Assembly (NCBI GenBank): GCA_036346225.1
Contig: JARFIW010001366.1
Span: forward strand, 727,803-791,802
Direction of reading: 5' to 3'
Origin: Platerodrilus igneus
Lineage: Eukaryota; Arthropoda; Insecta; Coleoptera; Lycidae
Length of the DNA: 64,000 nucleotides
The notes below the pieces were generated by a model. That model worked only from the letters and a program-made list of their open reading frames with translations. It had not been told where the DNA came from and ran no database searches. A program made the translations under genes and the position numbers. Of this stretch, positions 54,412 to 64,000 are shown one piece after another. Positions within the stretch are counted from its first letter, which is position 1; the number at the start of each line of letters is the position of its first letter.

Positions 54412-54593
54412 GAAGGTAAACTGTATCATAAACCAATGCAACTAATAAAACTAACTTATAATATTAGCATTTATTTCATTAGCATGCTTAGTCTAATAAT
54501 TAATTTTACTAGATCAGACAAAGTTAATGGTTTAGAGAAAAATATATAAAATACTTAATATTCTGTACAAAACAGTGTGTAAAACAAAATAAA

Positions 54594-55600
54594 ATGGGAG
54601 ATAGTGACACCAGCATTGATGAAGAGCAGTTTAATGTTCATCGTACAAGGATTTTTTGACCGAGATTAACTTACAATTACATGGGAGATACATATGAGTT
54701 TAATGAGAACTTTCGGCTAGACCATAAAACTTTTATGTTTGTGCTTAATAATATAAGTAACACATTGGAACATGAAACTGCAGGAAATCATTCACTGTCT
54801 CCAAAGCAAAAACTTCAAATTGCTCTCCACTGGCTAGGAAGTGGTGCTCAGTACCATTGTGTTAAATTTAGTAAGTTTGGAGATAAGCTTTGGTATGTGG
54901 GGTAATGGATGGAACGTTAATAGGAGTTGATGCTGCTATTGCATTTGAACCAGCTTTTGTCGATCGTCATGGGAAACATTCCTTAAATGTAATGCTTGTA
55001 TACGGACCAATTTTACAACTTTATTATGTATGTGCAAATTGGTCTGGGAGGGTTAGTGATGCACGAGTATTGCAGTTAAGTGAATTCTACAACAGGATGG
55101 AAGCAGGTTGGAGGCCTTTTGCTGGTGGAGTTTTACTGGGAGACTTTATTTACCCTTTAAAATCTTGGCTCATTCCACCAGTAGTTCAAAATATTAATGG
55201 TTCATCTCAACAGAGACCTGCGAAATCTCATAAGAAAACACGGAGAGTTATTGAGTGTGCCATTTCTGCTATTCGGTGATTAAAAGAAAAATTTCCTATT
55301 CTGATTGGCTGTATGCGCCCGATTCCGACATTTGCTTGTGAAATTATCAATACCTGCGTAGAGTTGTGTAATCTTTCGAAGAGTAATTTACAATACTTTG
55401 CATTGTCCGATGAACTTGAAATACAGGTAGAAGACTTACCAGAGACTACTATTATGGACGAAGATGAATTGCCTGCAGCACAGACTCAAGAAGAACTGCG
55501 TTTTTTTACAAACACTTTAATTGTTAAAAGTGAAAGTATGTACTTTAGCCTAATCTTAAACATACATTTACATATTTTGTGATGAAACAGTGTTTGCTTA
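54594..55600 (+). pseudogene. HARBI1-like transposase, copy B, with stops and a deletion
   Basis: ATG 54594 starts a leader with an early TGA near 54657. 54681-54905 encodes an N-terminal helical domain (SPKQKLQIALHWLGSGAQYH). About 130 bp present in copy A are deleted after it, shifting the frame. 54890-55279 carries the DDE nuclease: first Asp in VMDGTLIGVDA, second in GRVSDARVL, third in GVLLGDFIYPLKSWL, and the Glu in RRVIECAISAI. A TGA at 55277-55279 interrupts, then KEKFPILIGCM and an acidic tail follow. PIF/Harbinger transposases cut and paste the element. All four acidic residues are kept, but the protein is broken. Confidence 0.85.
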
Positions 55601-55633
55601 TGTGTCTACTCAATATAAGTATTAAATAAAATG

Positions 55634-55928
55634 CTACTGTACAGTTGAATCATTTCGATCTAACATTACAATGTCCCCTTCGTTAGTTACTAAACAGTCG
55701 TCACTATTAATAAATACATTACTCATATCTAGTTGTTCTCCATCTTCTTGTTGGACAATATGACTAGTAAGGGGTGAATGCTGCACATTTAACGATTGCT
55801 CCTTTTTCAATACTTCAAGTTCTAGCTTATGTACTTGAAGTTCAAGAGTTCTCTTCTTCAGAGATTCAAGCATGAGAATATCTTCACCAAGGTATACAAC
55901 TATTTTTTTGTGAATCCATATACACAAA
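55634..55928 (-). pseudogene. Second Harbinger gene, coiled-coil part (copy B), cut by RTE copy 2
   Basis: Matches 36887-37180 of copy A: coiled coil MLESLKKRTLELQVHKLELE and an acidic tail. The frame runs into RTE DNA at 55929, where the second RTE inserted; the upstream part of the gene resumes at 60240. The residues beyond the junction in the long open frame are RTE sequence read backwards. Confidence 0.5.
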
Positions 55929-56229
55929 CCATTTCGAATAGAACCTGCACCTTGACGAAGTTCTAAATTAATAGAACAGGTGAAATGGCTTGCGTGTTCT
56001 AATGAGCTAAAGAGCCAAACTACAGGTCCAACCAAAGTAGTAGGGTCGTTAGTGAGGAACCAGACTAAGACAGGTCCCCGAAAGAGGGCAGCGGCTCTTT
56101 CGGTACTTAGATTGGCAGAGACCATAGTGGTCGGTATAGCAGTCTAAGACACACTACCGCGATGTGGAAGGCAACGGGAAACCACCACATTATCTCCCAA
56201 GTACACAGCGTACTTAAATTGTAATAAAC

Positions 56230-59200
56230 ATGATGGCATTCTCTGGGGTAAAAAATACCGGAGTTAAAATAGTCCCCCATTCGGATCTCCAGGAGGGGAC
56301 TACTTCAGAGGATGCGATCGGAAAGAGAACTGGAAACATTCTGCGAGTCGGAGCGTGGAATGTTAGAAGTATGAAGCAAGTAGGTAAGCTAGAAAACCTA
56401 AAAATCGAATTGAATAGGTTATCACTAGACATAGTAGAGATTAGCGAAGTTCGGTGGCCAGAGGCGGGGGATTTTTGGAGTGGAGACTTCAGGGTAATTC
56501 ATACAGGAGCAGAGGAAGGAAATTTGGGTGTGGGGATAGTTATGCGGAAAAAGATAGGATACTGCGTAGAGAATTACTTACAAAAGAACGAAAGAGTACT
56601 CATGGTTAGATTAGAATCTAAACCGGTAAACACAGTAATAATACAAGTATACATGCCCGCCTCTAGCTACAGTGACGAAGAGGTAGAAGCCATCTACAAA
56701 GATATCGAAGACATATTAAGATATGTAAAAGGACATGAAAATTTAATAATTACGGGGGATTTTAATGCCGTGGTAGGTGAGGGTAGGGAAGGAGCGGTAG
56801 TAGGTTTATTTGGTTTAGGCACGAGAAACGACAGGGGAAATAGGCTGGTAGAATTTTGTGACAAGAACAATTTAATTATCACAAACACATTATTTCAACA
56901 TCATGCTAGGAAGACGATATACGTGGAAGATGCCAGGAGATATAGGAAGATATCAAATAGATTACATTCTTGTTAGACAACGGTTTAGGAACCAAGTAAA
57001 AGACTGTAGAAGCTACTCAGAAGCAGATATAGATACTGACCACAACATCGTAATTATGAAGGCCGCACTTAAATTTAAGAATATGAAAAAAAGGAGCGGA
57101 AAAAGGCACTTGGACTTAGAGAAACTAAAAGATAAAGATATTCAAGTAAGATTCGAAAAAAAGTCAAATGAATTGCTCAAAGATATCGGGAAAATACCTG
57201 ATACTATTGAAGTAGAAACAAAATGGAATAACATTAAATCTAGCCTAGACATGGCAGCCAGAGATATTCTGGGCTATACACAAAAAGAAAATAAGAAACC
57301 ATGGATAACAAAGGATATCCTGAATTTAATAGAAAAAGACGAAAATACAAAAATAAATCAGACGAAACAGGAAAACAGAAATACAAAGCCATAAAATGGG
57401 AAATTATTCGAAAATGCAGGAAAGCTAAAGAACAGTGGATTGATGAAAAGTGCAAAGAGGTACAAACGAAGATGGAAATAGGAAAGACAGACGAAGCATA
57501 CAAATTAAATAGAATGAATTTTAGGGATATAAAACCATACAGCAAAAATATAAGGGACGCACAAGGAAACGTCATTATAGAAAAAGTAGAAAAAGTGGGT
57601 AGATGGCAAGAATATATAGGGAATTTATATGCAGGAGAGGAACTAACTGCATTAGAACAGGAATCAGACATTGAAAATGAGGAATTGGGATATCCTATAC
57701 TTAGAGATGAGTTTGAATTAGCATTAAAGAGTCTGAAAAATAGTAAGGCGCCGGGTACAGATAAGGTGCAAGCAGAAACTCTAAAAGCCGCTGGACAAGT
57801 AGTAACAGAACGTCTCTTCCAACTTGTAAGCTATATGTATGATACAGGCGAGATACCCAAAGATTTCAAACGTAGCATCATAGTAACTAAACCAAAAAAG
57901 AAAGGCGCGGATAGATGTGAAAATTTTCAAACAATAAGTTTGACAGCACACGTGTTAAAAATATTAACTAGAATTATGCAAAGACGAATGGAAAAACGGG
58001 CGAAAGAAATACTAGGAGAAGACCAATTTGGGTTTAGGCGGAACAAGGGAACTCGGGAGGCTATTGTAGCTCTGAGAGTGATAATGGAGAAAACAATAGA
58101 AAAAGGGGAAAGCGTGTATATAGGGTTTGTAGATTTGGAAAAAGCTTTCGACAATGTAAAATGGAAAAAAATGTTTGAAATACTCAAAAAGATTAGAATG
58201 AGTTATAGGGATAGACGAATAGTACATAGCTTATACAAAGAGCAAACAGCAGTAATAGAATTAGAGCAGGAACGTAGAGAAGTAAACATTAGGAAAGGGG
58301 TGAGACAGGGATGTGCCCTATCCCCATTGATTTTTAACTTGTACATAGAAGAGGCAATGAATACTGTCAAATGCAGGAAGACATTTGGAATTACTATTCA
58401 AGGACAAAAAATTGACATGCTTAGATTTGCAGATGATATAGCAGTATTAGCGTCTAGCAAAGAAGAGTTAGAATCTGCTCTTAATGAAATGGAAACGGTT
58501 CTAACAGAGAGATACGGTATGAAAATTAACAAAACTAAAACTAAAGTTCTAGTATGCAAAGGTGGGGAAAATAAATCAAAAACAAGAATACAAGTATGTA
58601 ACACGAACTTACAAGAGGTTAAGGATTTCTGCTACCTAGGAAACCAAATAACGCAAGATGGGAAAAGCACAAAAGATATAAAACAAAGATTAGCACAAGG
58701 TCGTGCTACATTTAACAAGAAAAAGCAACTACTGTGTTCAAAGACCACAAACATAGAAACAAGGAAAAGATTGCTTAAAACATATGTTTGGAGCACAGCA
58801 CTGTACGGCTGTGAAGCCTGGACAGTAGGAGAAGCAGACAAGAAAAAGGTAGAAGCCTTTGAAATGTGGTGCTACAGACGTATGATAAAGATATCATGGA
58901 CAGACAAAGTTAAGAACGAAGAGGTACTAAAAATGGTAGGGGAAGAAAGAAATATGTAAAAAACGGTAAAAAATAGGAGAGATAGGATGATACGCCACAT
59001 ACTACGGCATGAGAGAATAGTGCGGAATATATTAGAAGCAGAGATCGGAAAAAAGAGAAGAAAAGGCAGACCTAGATTAGACTACTGCACACAGATAGTA
59101 AAAGATGTAAGCTGTAGGGGTTTCAGGGAGATGTGTAGGCTAGCCCAGAATAGAAATTCAATGGAGGTACGCATCCAACAATCCCAAGGTGGAATAAACA

Positions 59201-59247
59201 AAGACGAAAAAATAACTGTGCTTAAACATGATGATTACTATAAGTAA
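56230..59247 (+). pseudogene. RTE copy 2 endonuclease-reverse transcriptase, nearly complete
   Basis: ATGATGG start at 56230. The endonuclease frame runs to about 56920 (GAWNVRSMKQ, SEVRWPEAGD, VIIQVYMPASSYSDEE, GDFNAVVGEG), shifts into 56903-57394 with DTDHNIVIMK, and shifts again near 57335. A long frame (57301-58959) then covers RT: KNSKAPGTDKVQAETLK, FGFRRNKGTREAIVALR, the VDLEKAFDNV block, RQGCALSPLIFNLYIEEAMN, LRFADDIAVLAS and CYLGNQITQDGKS. A TAA at 58957-58959 breaks the C-terminal domain, which continues in frame to 59247. The enzyme nicks target DNA and primes reverse transcription there. Two shifts and one stop make this copy inactive. Clade RTE is inferred from the endonuclease style and tail. 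Confidence 0.88.
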
Positions 59248-59439
59248 CTACAAGAATTGGTTGGGCAATATTCTCGAATAATGTTAAGTGTGAAAGGATT
59301 TACTGGAAAACTATTATTACGGCAAACGTCTAAGTGTTGGGGGATCTTGGTAGCCACAGGTTGCTTAACCCCCTTCACTGAATCTCGGTGAAATAGGGCA
59401 TAAAATTAGAAAACAATAGAAGGGGAACGATCTGTATAC

Positions 59440-60239
59440 ACATGCTGTGTGAGAATTTCAGGGAACTATGTAGGCTAGCTCAGAATATAAATAAGTGCAG
59501 GTACGTGTGCAACCAGTTTTGAGACGGAAAACCTAATGACGAAAAAATAAGCGCAGATAAATCTGATGATTAGTATAAACAACTAGTTGTTGGTTGCAAA
59601 ATATCTGCAACTAATGTTGACTGTGCGAAAAGATATATTGGAAAATATATTAAATCGGTAAACAGTTAAGTGTTGGGGGAACTTGGCAGCCACATGCTGC
59701 TTACCTCCCTTCACAACCACTGAAGGTAGGGAAAATAGGGTATATAACTGTAAAACAATAGAAGGTGACCGAACTGTATCTAACAAGAAAGAACAGCACC
59801 TATGAGGAAAGACAACAAACATAGAACAAGAAGAAAATTGTTGAAAGCATATGTGTGGAGCACAGCACAGTATGCCTATGAAATACGGGCAGTCTGAAAT
59901 GCAGACAGAAAAACGGTAGCAGCCTTTTGAAATACTGTATGAGGACGATAGCAAGGACAAACAAAGATAATAACAAATAGGTTATAGAAATAGTAGGGGA
60001 ACAAGGATATCTGGTGGAAAAGAGAAATAGAAGGGCGGAATACGTTCTAAAGCATTTTGGGGAATAGTAGGGGATGTATTACAAGCAGAGATAGGAAAAA
60101 GAGGTAGATGTAGACCTAGATCAGATAGTGATAGATGCAGACTGTGCAAATTTCAGAGAAATCTGTAGGTTAGTTTAGAATAGGAAACAATGATGGTACG
60201 CGCCTAACCAGTTCCAGGACTGAAGACCTAACGATGATG
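59440..60239 (+). repeat. RTE 3' tail with degenerate ORF-end copies (copy 2)
   Basis: 59448-59548 repeats the end of the ORF (TTTCAGGGA(A/G), TGTAGGCTAGC(T/C)CAGAAT, CAACCAG). 59815-60000 repeats the region around 58745-58910, and 60060-60239 repeats 59030-59230. The same arrangement is present in copy 1, so it belongs to the family. Confidence 0.75.
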
Positions 60240-60533
60240 ATATACGCAAAATTGATACATCAACTTCGTTACTACTATCTATAATTTTATTACTCTAATA
60301 ACTAAGATTCACGTCCGTTTTTGATTAGTAGTACTAAATCAAAACATACCTTAGGGGTTAGTGACTTTATCTTCTTGCGTGGTCAATTGTTTCTTACATA
60401 TTCCATCATTTACATTATCATTACAAGTATGCACTAAACTCTCGTCAGGTTCAATAAACTTTTGAACAACAGGTGCCGTAGAAACACCAAACGAATCCTA
60501 ATTTTATTAACGACTTTTAATTAAACAGGCCCC

Positions 60534-62501
60534 TAAAGTCATACCTATTCATATAAAATGTGGATATCATAATATAATAATAATACATGTTTGAACTTCT
60601 TTTTAATTAACACGAACAATTACAAAAAAATTAATTATAAATAATTTACAAAGAAAATCAGGAATATATCGATTATCTGTACATCATCATCATCATTAGG
60701 TCTTCAGTCCTGGAAATGGTTAGACGCGTATCCTCATTGTTTCCTATTCGCTGATGTTTGCGACCCATTAGATGAAGGTGGAACTCTGCAGGGTAAATTG
60801 TCTAAAAATAAGAAATTGTTGTGTTTGTGTATTTCTCATTCGGATAAAAAAGGGTTAATTTACAACTATTTAACTAGTGTGATGCGAAAATACACGATTA
60901 CCTTAATGGAAGGAGCATAAAGATCTTATATACCCAGAATATTTTAACCTAATCGAATTAATAATAACAAAATCATGGTAAGTTGAAGGCACCATAAATT
61001 ATAGGTTGTACGTTTTAAAGAAATTAACTAATAAAAGGTAAATTTAAAATTTTTAAATTCCTTTTTTTTTGTAATTAATCCAATTCGGTTGAAGTTTTCT
61101 AGAACTATGAAAATTGCTAATGCATGTCAGATATAAGAATTATAAAAAAGTAGCACTAATCATTAAAAACATAAGTATTACTTGATGTTGAAGGTACAAA
61201 TATATCCACATAAGAGCAGGGAGTAACTTCCTTTGGAAAAATCATTTTGGAACCTTCTTTAGTATTAATTGTAGTATCTAAAAGACAACATTAATAAATT
61301 AGATGCAATAGAAAATGTTTCTCACATAAATTATAATTTTATATTGCTTGTCTGAATCCATTGCCAGTAAATCTTTCCGATTACATGCTGCTAACCATTC
61401 CTCACATCTGTGGAAGAAGAAATATTGTAATGATGAACTATAAGTGCAGCCTTTCCAGGACAATATGTGCTATAGGCACGAATTATCTTATATGTGATAA
61501 AGCCTAAGAAATTTTGATGTTTCTTAACTGTTCCCGCAGCTGTGGGTTTGAGATAATGTTAGTGGTATAATAATCAGAATAGTTATTTACAAAGAGAAAT
61601 TACATCATGTAAAATTCTTAATAGGAAATTAAAAATTTTATTATGCGACATCTAACGGTTGAATAATTATAACAGAAATTAATATCATTACAGATTACAT
61701 ATGTAGTTTGCTTATGCCATGTTAAATACGATATGAATAAGTGAATTGAATAGTTCTGGAATTAAATACTCAGATCATTAAACATATTTAATAATTATTT
61801 TTGAGTACCTTTCGAGGTATATTAAAATATAACATATATGCATTTTTATAACAAAGCGATTTCTAGGGTTTATTATAACACAGGCAGGCATCATAGATAA
61901 AATAGAGGAGATCATTAGATAGGGAAGAATGGGAACGAAGGGGTCGATTCTGTGCACTTCTGTGACGGTCTGTAAGACAATCTGTAGCTTTACAGGATAA
62001 TTGCTATTCGATACGCGACTGTAGCTTACAAAAACCTATAAATGTCTTACAGATGTAAATATTTAGCACGCGTGTAGTATTGTTACAGGTAAATATTCTT
62101 TTTATTGTTTGCTGTATTAAAAATACTAAAAATGAACAATCAGGCAGTTGCAATATTCATTGTAGTGTTAATAGAAGAGGAAAATGATAGGTTATAAATT
62201 GTAAAACGCCGATGCTTAATTTACCACAGAGTGGATTTAATATCCACTTCAATGACATCATTAAAGTATTGACATTATCATTTCCAGCTATCGAATTATG
62301 ATGTTTCCCTCTTTATCTATGTGTTAAAGTCACTACAAATACAAAACAAAACAAAAGCCCTACTTTGGTTCAGTTTGATCTTTGGTTGCAGTCATCTATT
62401 GTAAATTATTCTCGAAACTAAACCTAACTTCAAATGTTTGAAAGAAGAAGGTACAATTTCAGTAAAATTGCAAATTGTGGTTTTGTTTGAATGTGTTGTA
62501 C
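60534..62501. other. Rest of duplicated block B, no gene
   Basis: Matches 37464-39748. Includes the truncated RTE tail at 60682-60748 and lacks about 270 bp present in copy A. No supported open frame. Confidence 0.6.
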
Positions 62502-63485
62502 CGTTGATTGAGGTATTGGGAAGATATTGAACCACTGTCTAATAAATCGTAGCTTCTAAATGTTAGAATTCATAGATGGCTCCACGTCGGGCCATCTCTG
62601 AATTCTGACATCAACTAAATATAGCCAAAAGTGGTTAAAAGACGATCGTGCCATCTATAGCTCAGAAGCTACTTTTATGAAAATCAAGTGCTTGCTGCAT
62701 TGAGTGGCTTGGTTTGCAGTCTGGCTGAATAACAATTTTAAGAACTTTTTTAATCTGAATATTTGTTTATAATCAGTTTGTGTTTATAATATCTGTGCCG
62801 GCATATCCAAATTTTAGTTTGTAAAAGTTTTAAAAGACATTGTAGTTTATTTTAATTTATTTATAGAATTAAAACTGGTGGCAATATAAAAATTCCAGAT
62901 TTTATATGGTGATTCACCATTAAAGGTATGTATTGACTATTGCACTGAGAAAAATGGTTTAAATAAACTGTATATCTAAGTTGAATTTAATAACCATTAA
63001 TATATATTTTATTACCTGCAAACTTCTTAAGTGTTAATGCCAAATAAACGCAGTTTCTTGGAATAAGTTTCTTATAGCAATTACTCGCTTAGTAAAGGGT
63101 AATATGCATTTATTACCCATAAATACACTGAAATTATTAAATACTTCCAATACACAAGGATATTAGGCATAATTAAACAAGGTTAGTAGAATATATGTCT
63201 GTGTTCTTACTCCAAATGCATGGTATATCATCACAAATAAATTTATTATTTACTTTGATATTCATGGAGAATCGTTAGTCTTCGGGACTCGGAAATGATA
63301 TGAGTTCCACTTACCTTAAATAGCACAATATGCGCGCGCCACAAAATGTCACACGGCAATGCTAAAATCGTATAATGACTCTCGTACGTTTTGGTTTGGT
63401 TCACGGTGCATTTCCTTCTTACATTCTTGTATGTTAAATAAAGCTTTTATTATATGTATTTATGTTTAATTAACCAATATAAATT
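62502..63485. other. Unique DNA upstream of the terminal gene
   Basis: Apart from the palindrome at 62549-62672 no repeat or open frame was recognised. A GC-richer patch with GCGCGCGCC lies at about 63331 and may be near a promoter, but no clear TATA/Inr pair is seen. Confidence 0.4.
62549..62672. repeat. Nested imperfect palindrome, MITE-like
   Basis: The inner stem AGAATTCATAGATGGC (62565-62580) pairs with GCCATCTCTGAATTCT (62591-62606) with one mismatch and a 10-base loop. An outer pair GTAGCTTCT (62549-62557) and AGAAGCTAC (62664-62672), together with ATAGATGGC and GCCATCTAT (62650-62658), brackets it. Confidence 0.7.
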
Positions 63486-64000
63486 ATGGAATTCGCGTAC
63501 ACATCGTTACTAAAGCAATGGGGGTTCCAGCCCTATATTGAAAACTTTTCAAGTAAGTATAATACAAGTTATATTTACCCCTGAATAAGTTTAAACAATG
63601 GCCGCCTACTGCTTAAATAGTATTTGCATGCTTTATTGCTTTTTATTGATGATGAAAGTTTTGAGCTCTTGGATTCAGAAACAATTCATCTTTTATTTGC
63701 TCTCAGCGGACCTAGACTTATTTTTAAAAAGAAATATACAGAAAATTTGAATAATTCCAAGCATCAGCTTTCAGCTAATGTATTCTACCATATTAGATAG
63801 CTTTTCATGCATGCACATTATAATTTTTTCATTTTAGAACTTTGAAACAGCGTCTGATTCTGATACCTTGGGAAGCAATTTTTCATTCGATGATACTTGC
63901 ATGATTATAGAACCAGATGATGAACTAAGAAAAGCGTTTAAGGTTCAAGTATTACCCTTAGGAACTGATACTTTATCAGCAACACAAAACTTTACTGACT
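63486..64000 (+). CDS. 5' part of a multi-exon gene with SAM-like N-terminal domain (runs off the window)
   Basis: Exon 1 is 63486-63552: ATG, then LLKQWGFQPYIENF, ending at donor GTAAGT. A middle exon ends at 63779 before GTATTC. It includes IDDESFELLDSETIHLLFAL and GPRLIFKKKY, and its start is unresolved because the phase after the only nearby AG (63620) does not match exon 1. Exon 3 starts at 63838 after TTTCATTTTAG and is open to 64000 (NFETASDSDTLGSNFSF); exons 2 and 3 agree in phase 0. The W-x-x-x-Y-I-x-x-F, D-x-x-x-F-x-L-L and L-x-G-P-R-x-x-F spacing looks like the SAM-like domain of multi-copy arthropod proteins. It could be a host gene or an element-derived one. Confidence 0.5.

Larger units (their letters stand above)
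55929..60239 (+). mobile_element. RTE-type non-LTR retrotransposon, copy 2
   Basis: Flanked by ATATAC(A/G)CAAA (55918-55928 and 60240-60250). 4,311 bp, same 5' end (CCATTTCGAATAGAACCTGC) and GATGATG tail as copy 1. This copy has no large internal deletions. Confidence 0.92.
49962..60533 (+). mobile_element. PIF/Harbinger DNA transposon, copy B
   Basis: Left end GGGCCCTGTTTCATAAAA at 49962; right end, inverted from 60533, GGGGCCTGTTTAATTAAAA. Same gene content as copy A with less damage to the DDE domain. Without RTE insertions it is about 2 kb. Confidence 0.65.
49519..62501. repeat. Duplicated block, copy B (interrupted by two RTE elements)
   Basis: 49519-50121, 54412-55928 and 60240-62501 match copy A in order. 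The left boundary at 49519 corresponds to window position 1, so its true start cannot be compared further. It provides the empty site for the Polinton, while copy A provides an empty site for the first RTE (near 577-600, single GAAGATAAACT) and at 37160-37190 for the second. Confidence 0.8.

Noticed and set aside
55634..56125. 163-codon single minus-strand protein
   Set aside because: It is a chimera: the part above 55928 is RTE 5' DNA read backwards, created by the RTE insertion.
1..64000. CRISPR arrays, rRNA genes, bacterial operons
   Set aside because: No regularly spaced short repeats with unique spacers, no rRNA-like stretches, and the short GT-AG introns and retroelements point to a eukaryote.

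Overview
The window is repeat-dense, AT-rich nuclear DNA from an arthropod, most likely an insect. Support comes from short GT-AG introns of about 50 bp, arthropod-type TATA plus TCAGT core promoters, RTE-type non-LTR elements, Gypsy LTR elements with tRNA-Lys-type primer sites, a PIF/Harbinger transposon and a Polinton. No bacterial-style genes, rRNA or CRISPR arrays were seen. Almost everything is transposable-element DNA nested several layers deep.

The frame is a duplicated block: copy A (1-39748) and copy B (49519-62501). Each carries the same Harbinger element with a HARBI1-like transposase and a second accessory gene. In copy A the Harbinger is split twice. First comes a 10 kb badly decayed segment (1541-11555), which contains relics of an older Polinton end. 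Second comes a well-delimited Polinton (11757-36856) with 352 bp terminal inverted repeats, AG...CT termini and a 6-bp target duplication GTCTAC. Copy B still shows the empty site. In copy B the Harbinger is instead split by two 4.3 kb RTE elements (50122-54411 and 55929-60239), and the first RTE carries a tRNA-derived SINE. Each copy thus documents the other's insertion sites.

The Polinton is the most informative object. A leftward arm (21940 down to 13431) encodes virion and integration functions: an unknown 266-aa protein, a PLA2-like protein, a basic pX-like protein, an adenain-type protease, a penton-like minor capsid protein, a 53-aa protein, a double-jelly-roll major capsid protein (broken), a packaging ATPase with an N-terminal pipsqueak-type helix-turn-helix, an unknown 320-codon protein (one stop), a fibre-like protein, an rve integrase with a chromodomain (one stop), and a conserved D-x-Q/KE protein (stops). 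The rightward arm is a protein-primed family B polymerase with N-terminal zinc fingers, at least two spliceosomal introns and an EndoVII-like insert; it is broken by a stop, two frameshifts and a 1.2 kb foreign segment. Two divergent TATA/Inr promoters lie between the arms. A 9.3 kb Gypsy element (22274-31567, TSD ACCA) has landed in the polymerase leader.

Between the duplicated blocks (39749-49518) lie AT-rich DNA without recognisable genes, a LINE fragment with a GA microsatellite, and a second Gypsy family arranged as internal-LTR-internal on the minus strand and meeting an opposite-strand fragment head to head. After copy B there is an imperfect palindrome, then the start of a multi-exon gene (63486 to the window end) resembling SAM-like arthropod multi-copy proteins.

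All calls come from reading the sequence without database searches. Family names rest on motifs, and percent identities are not given because none was computed.
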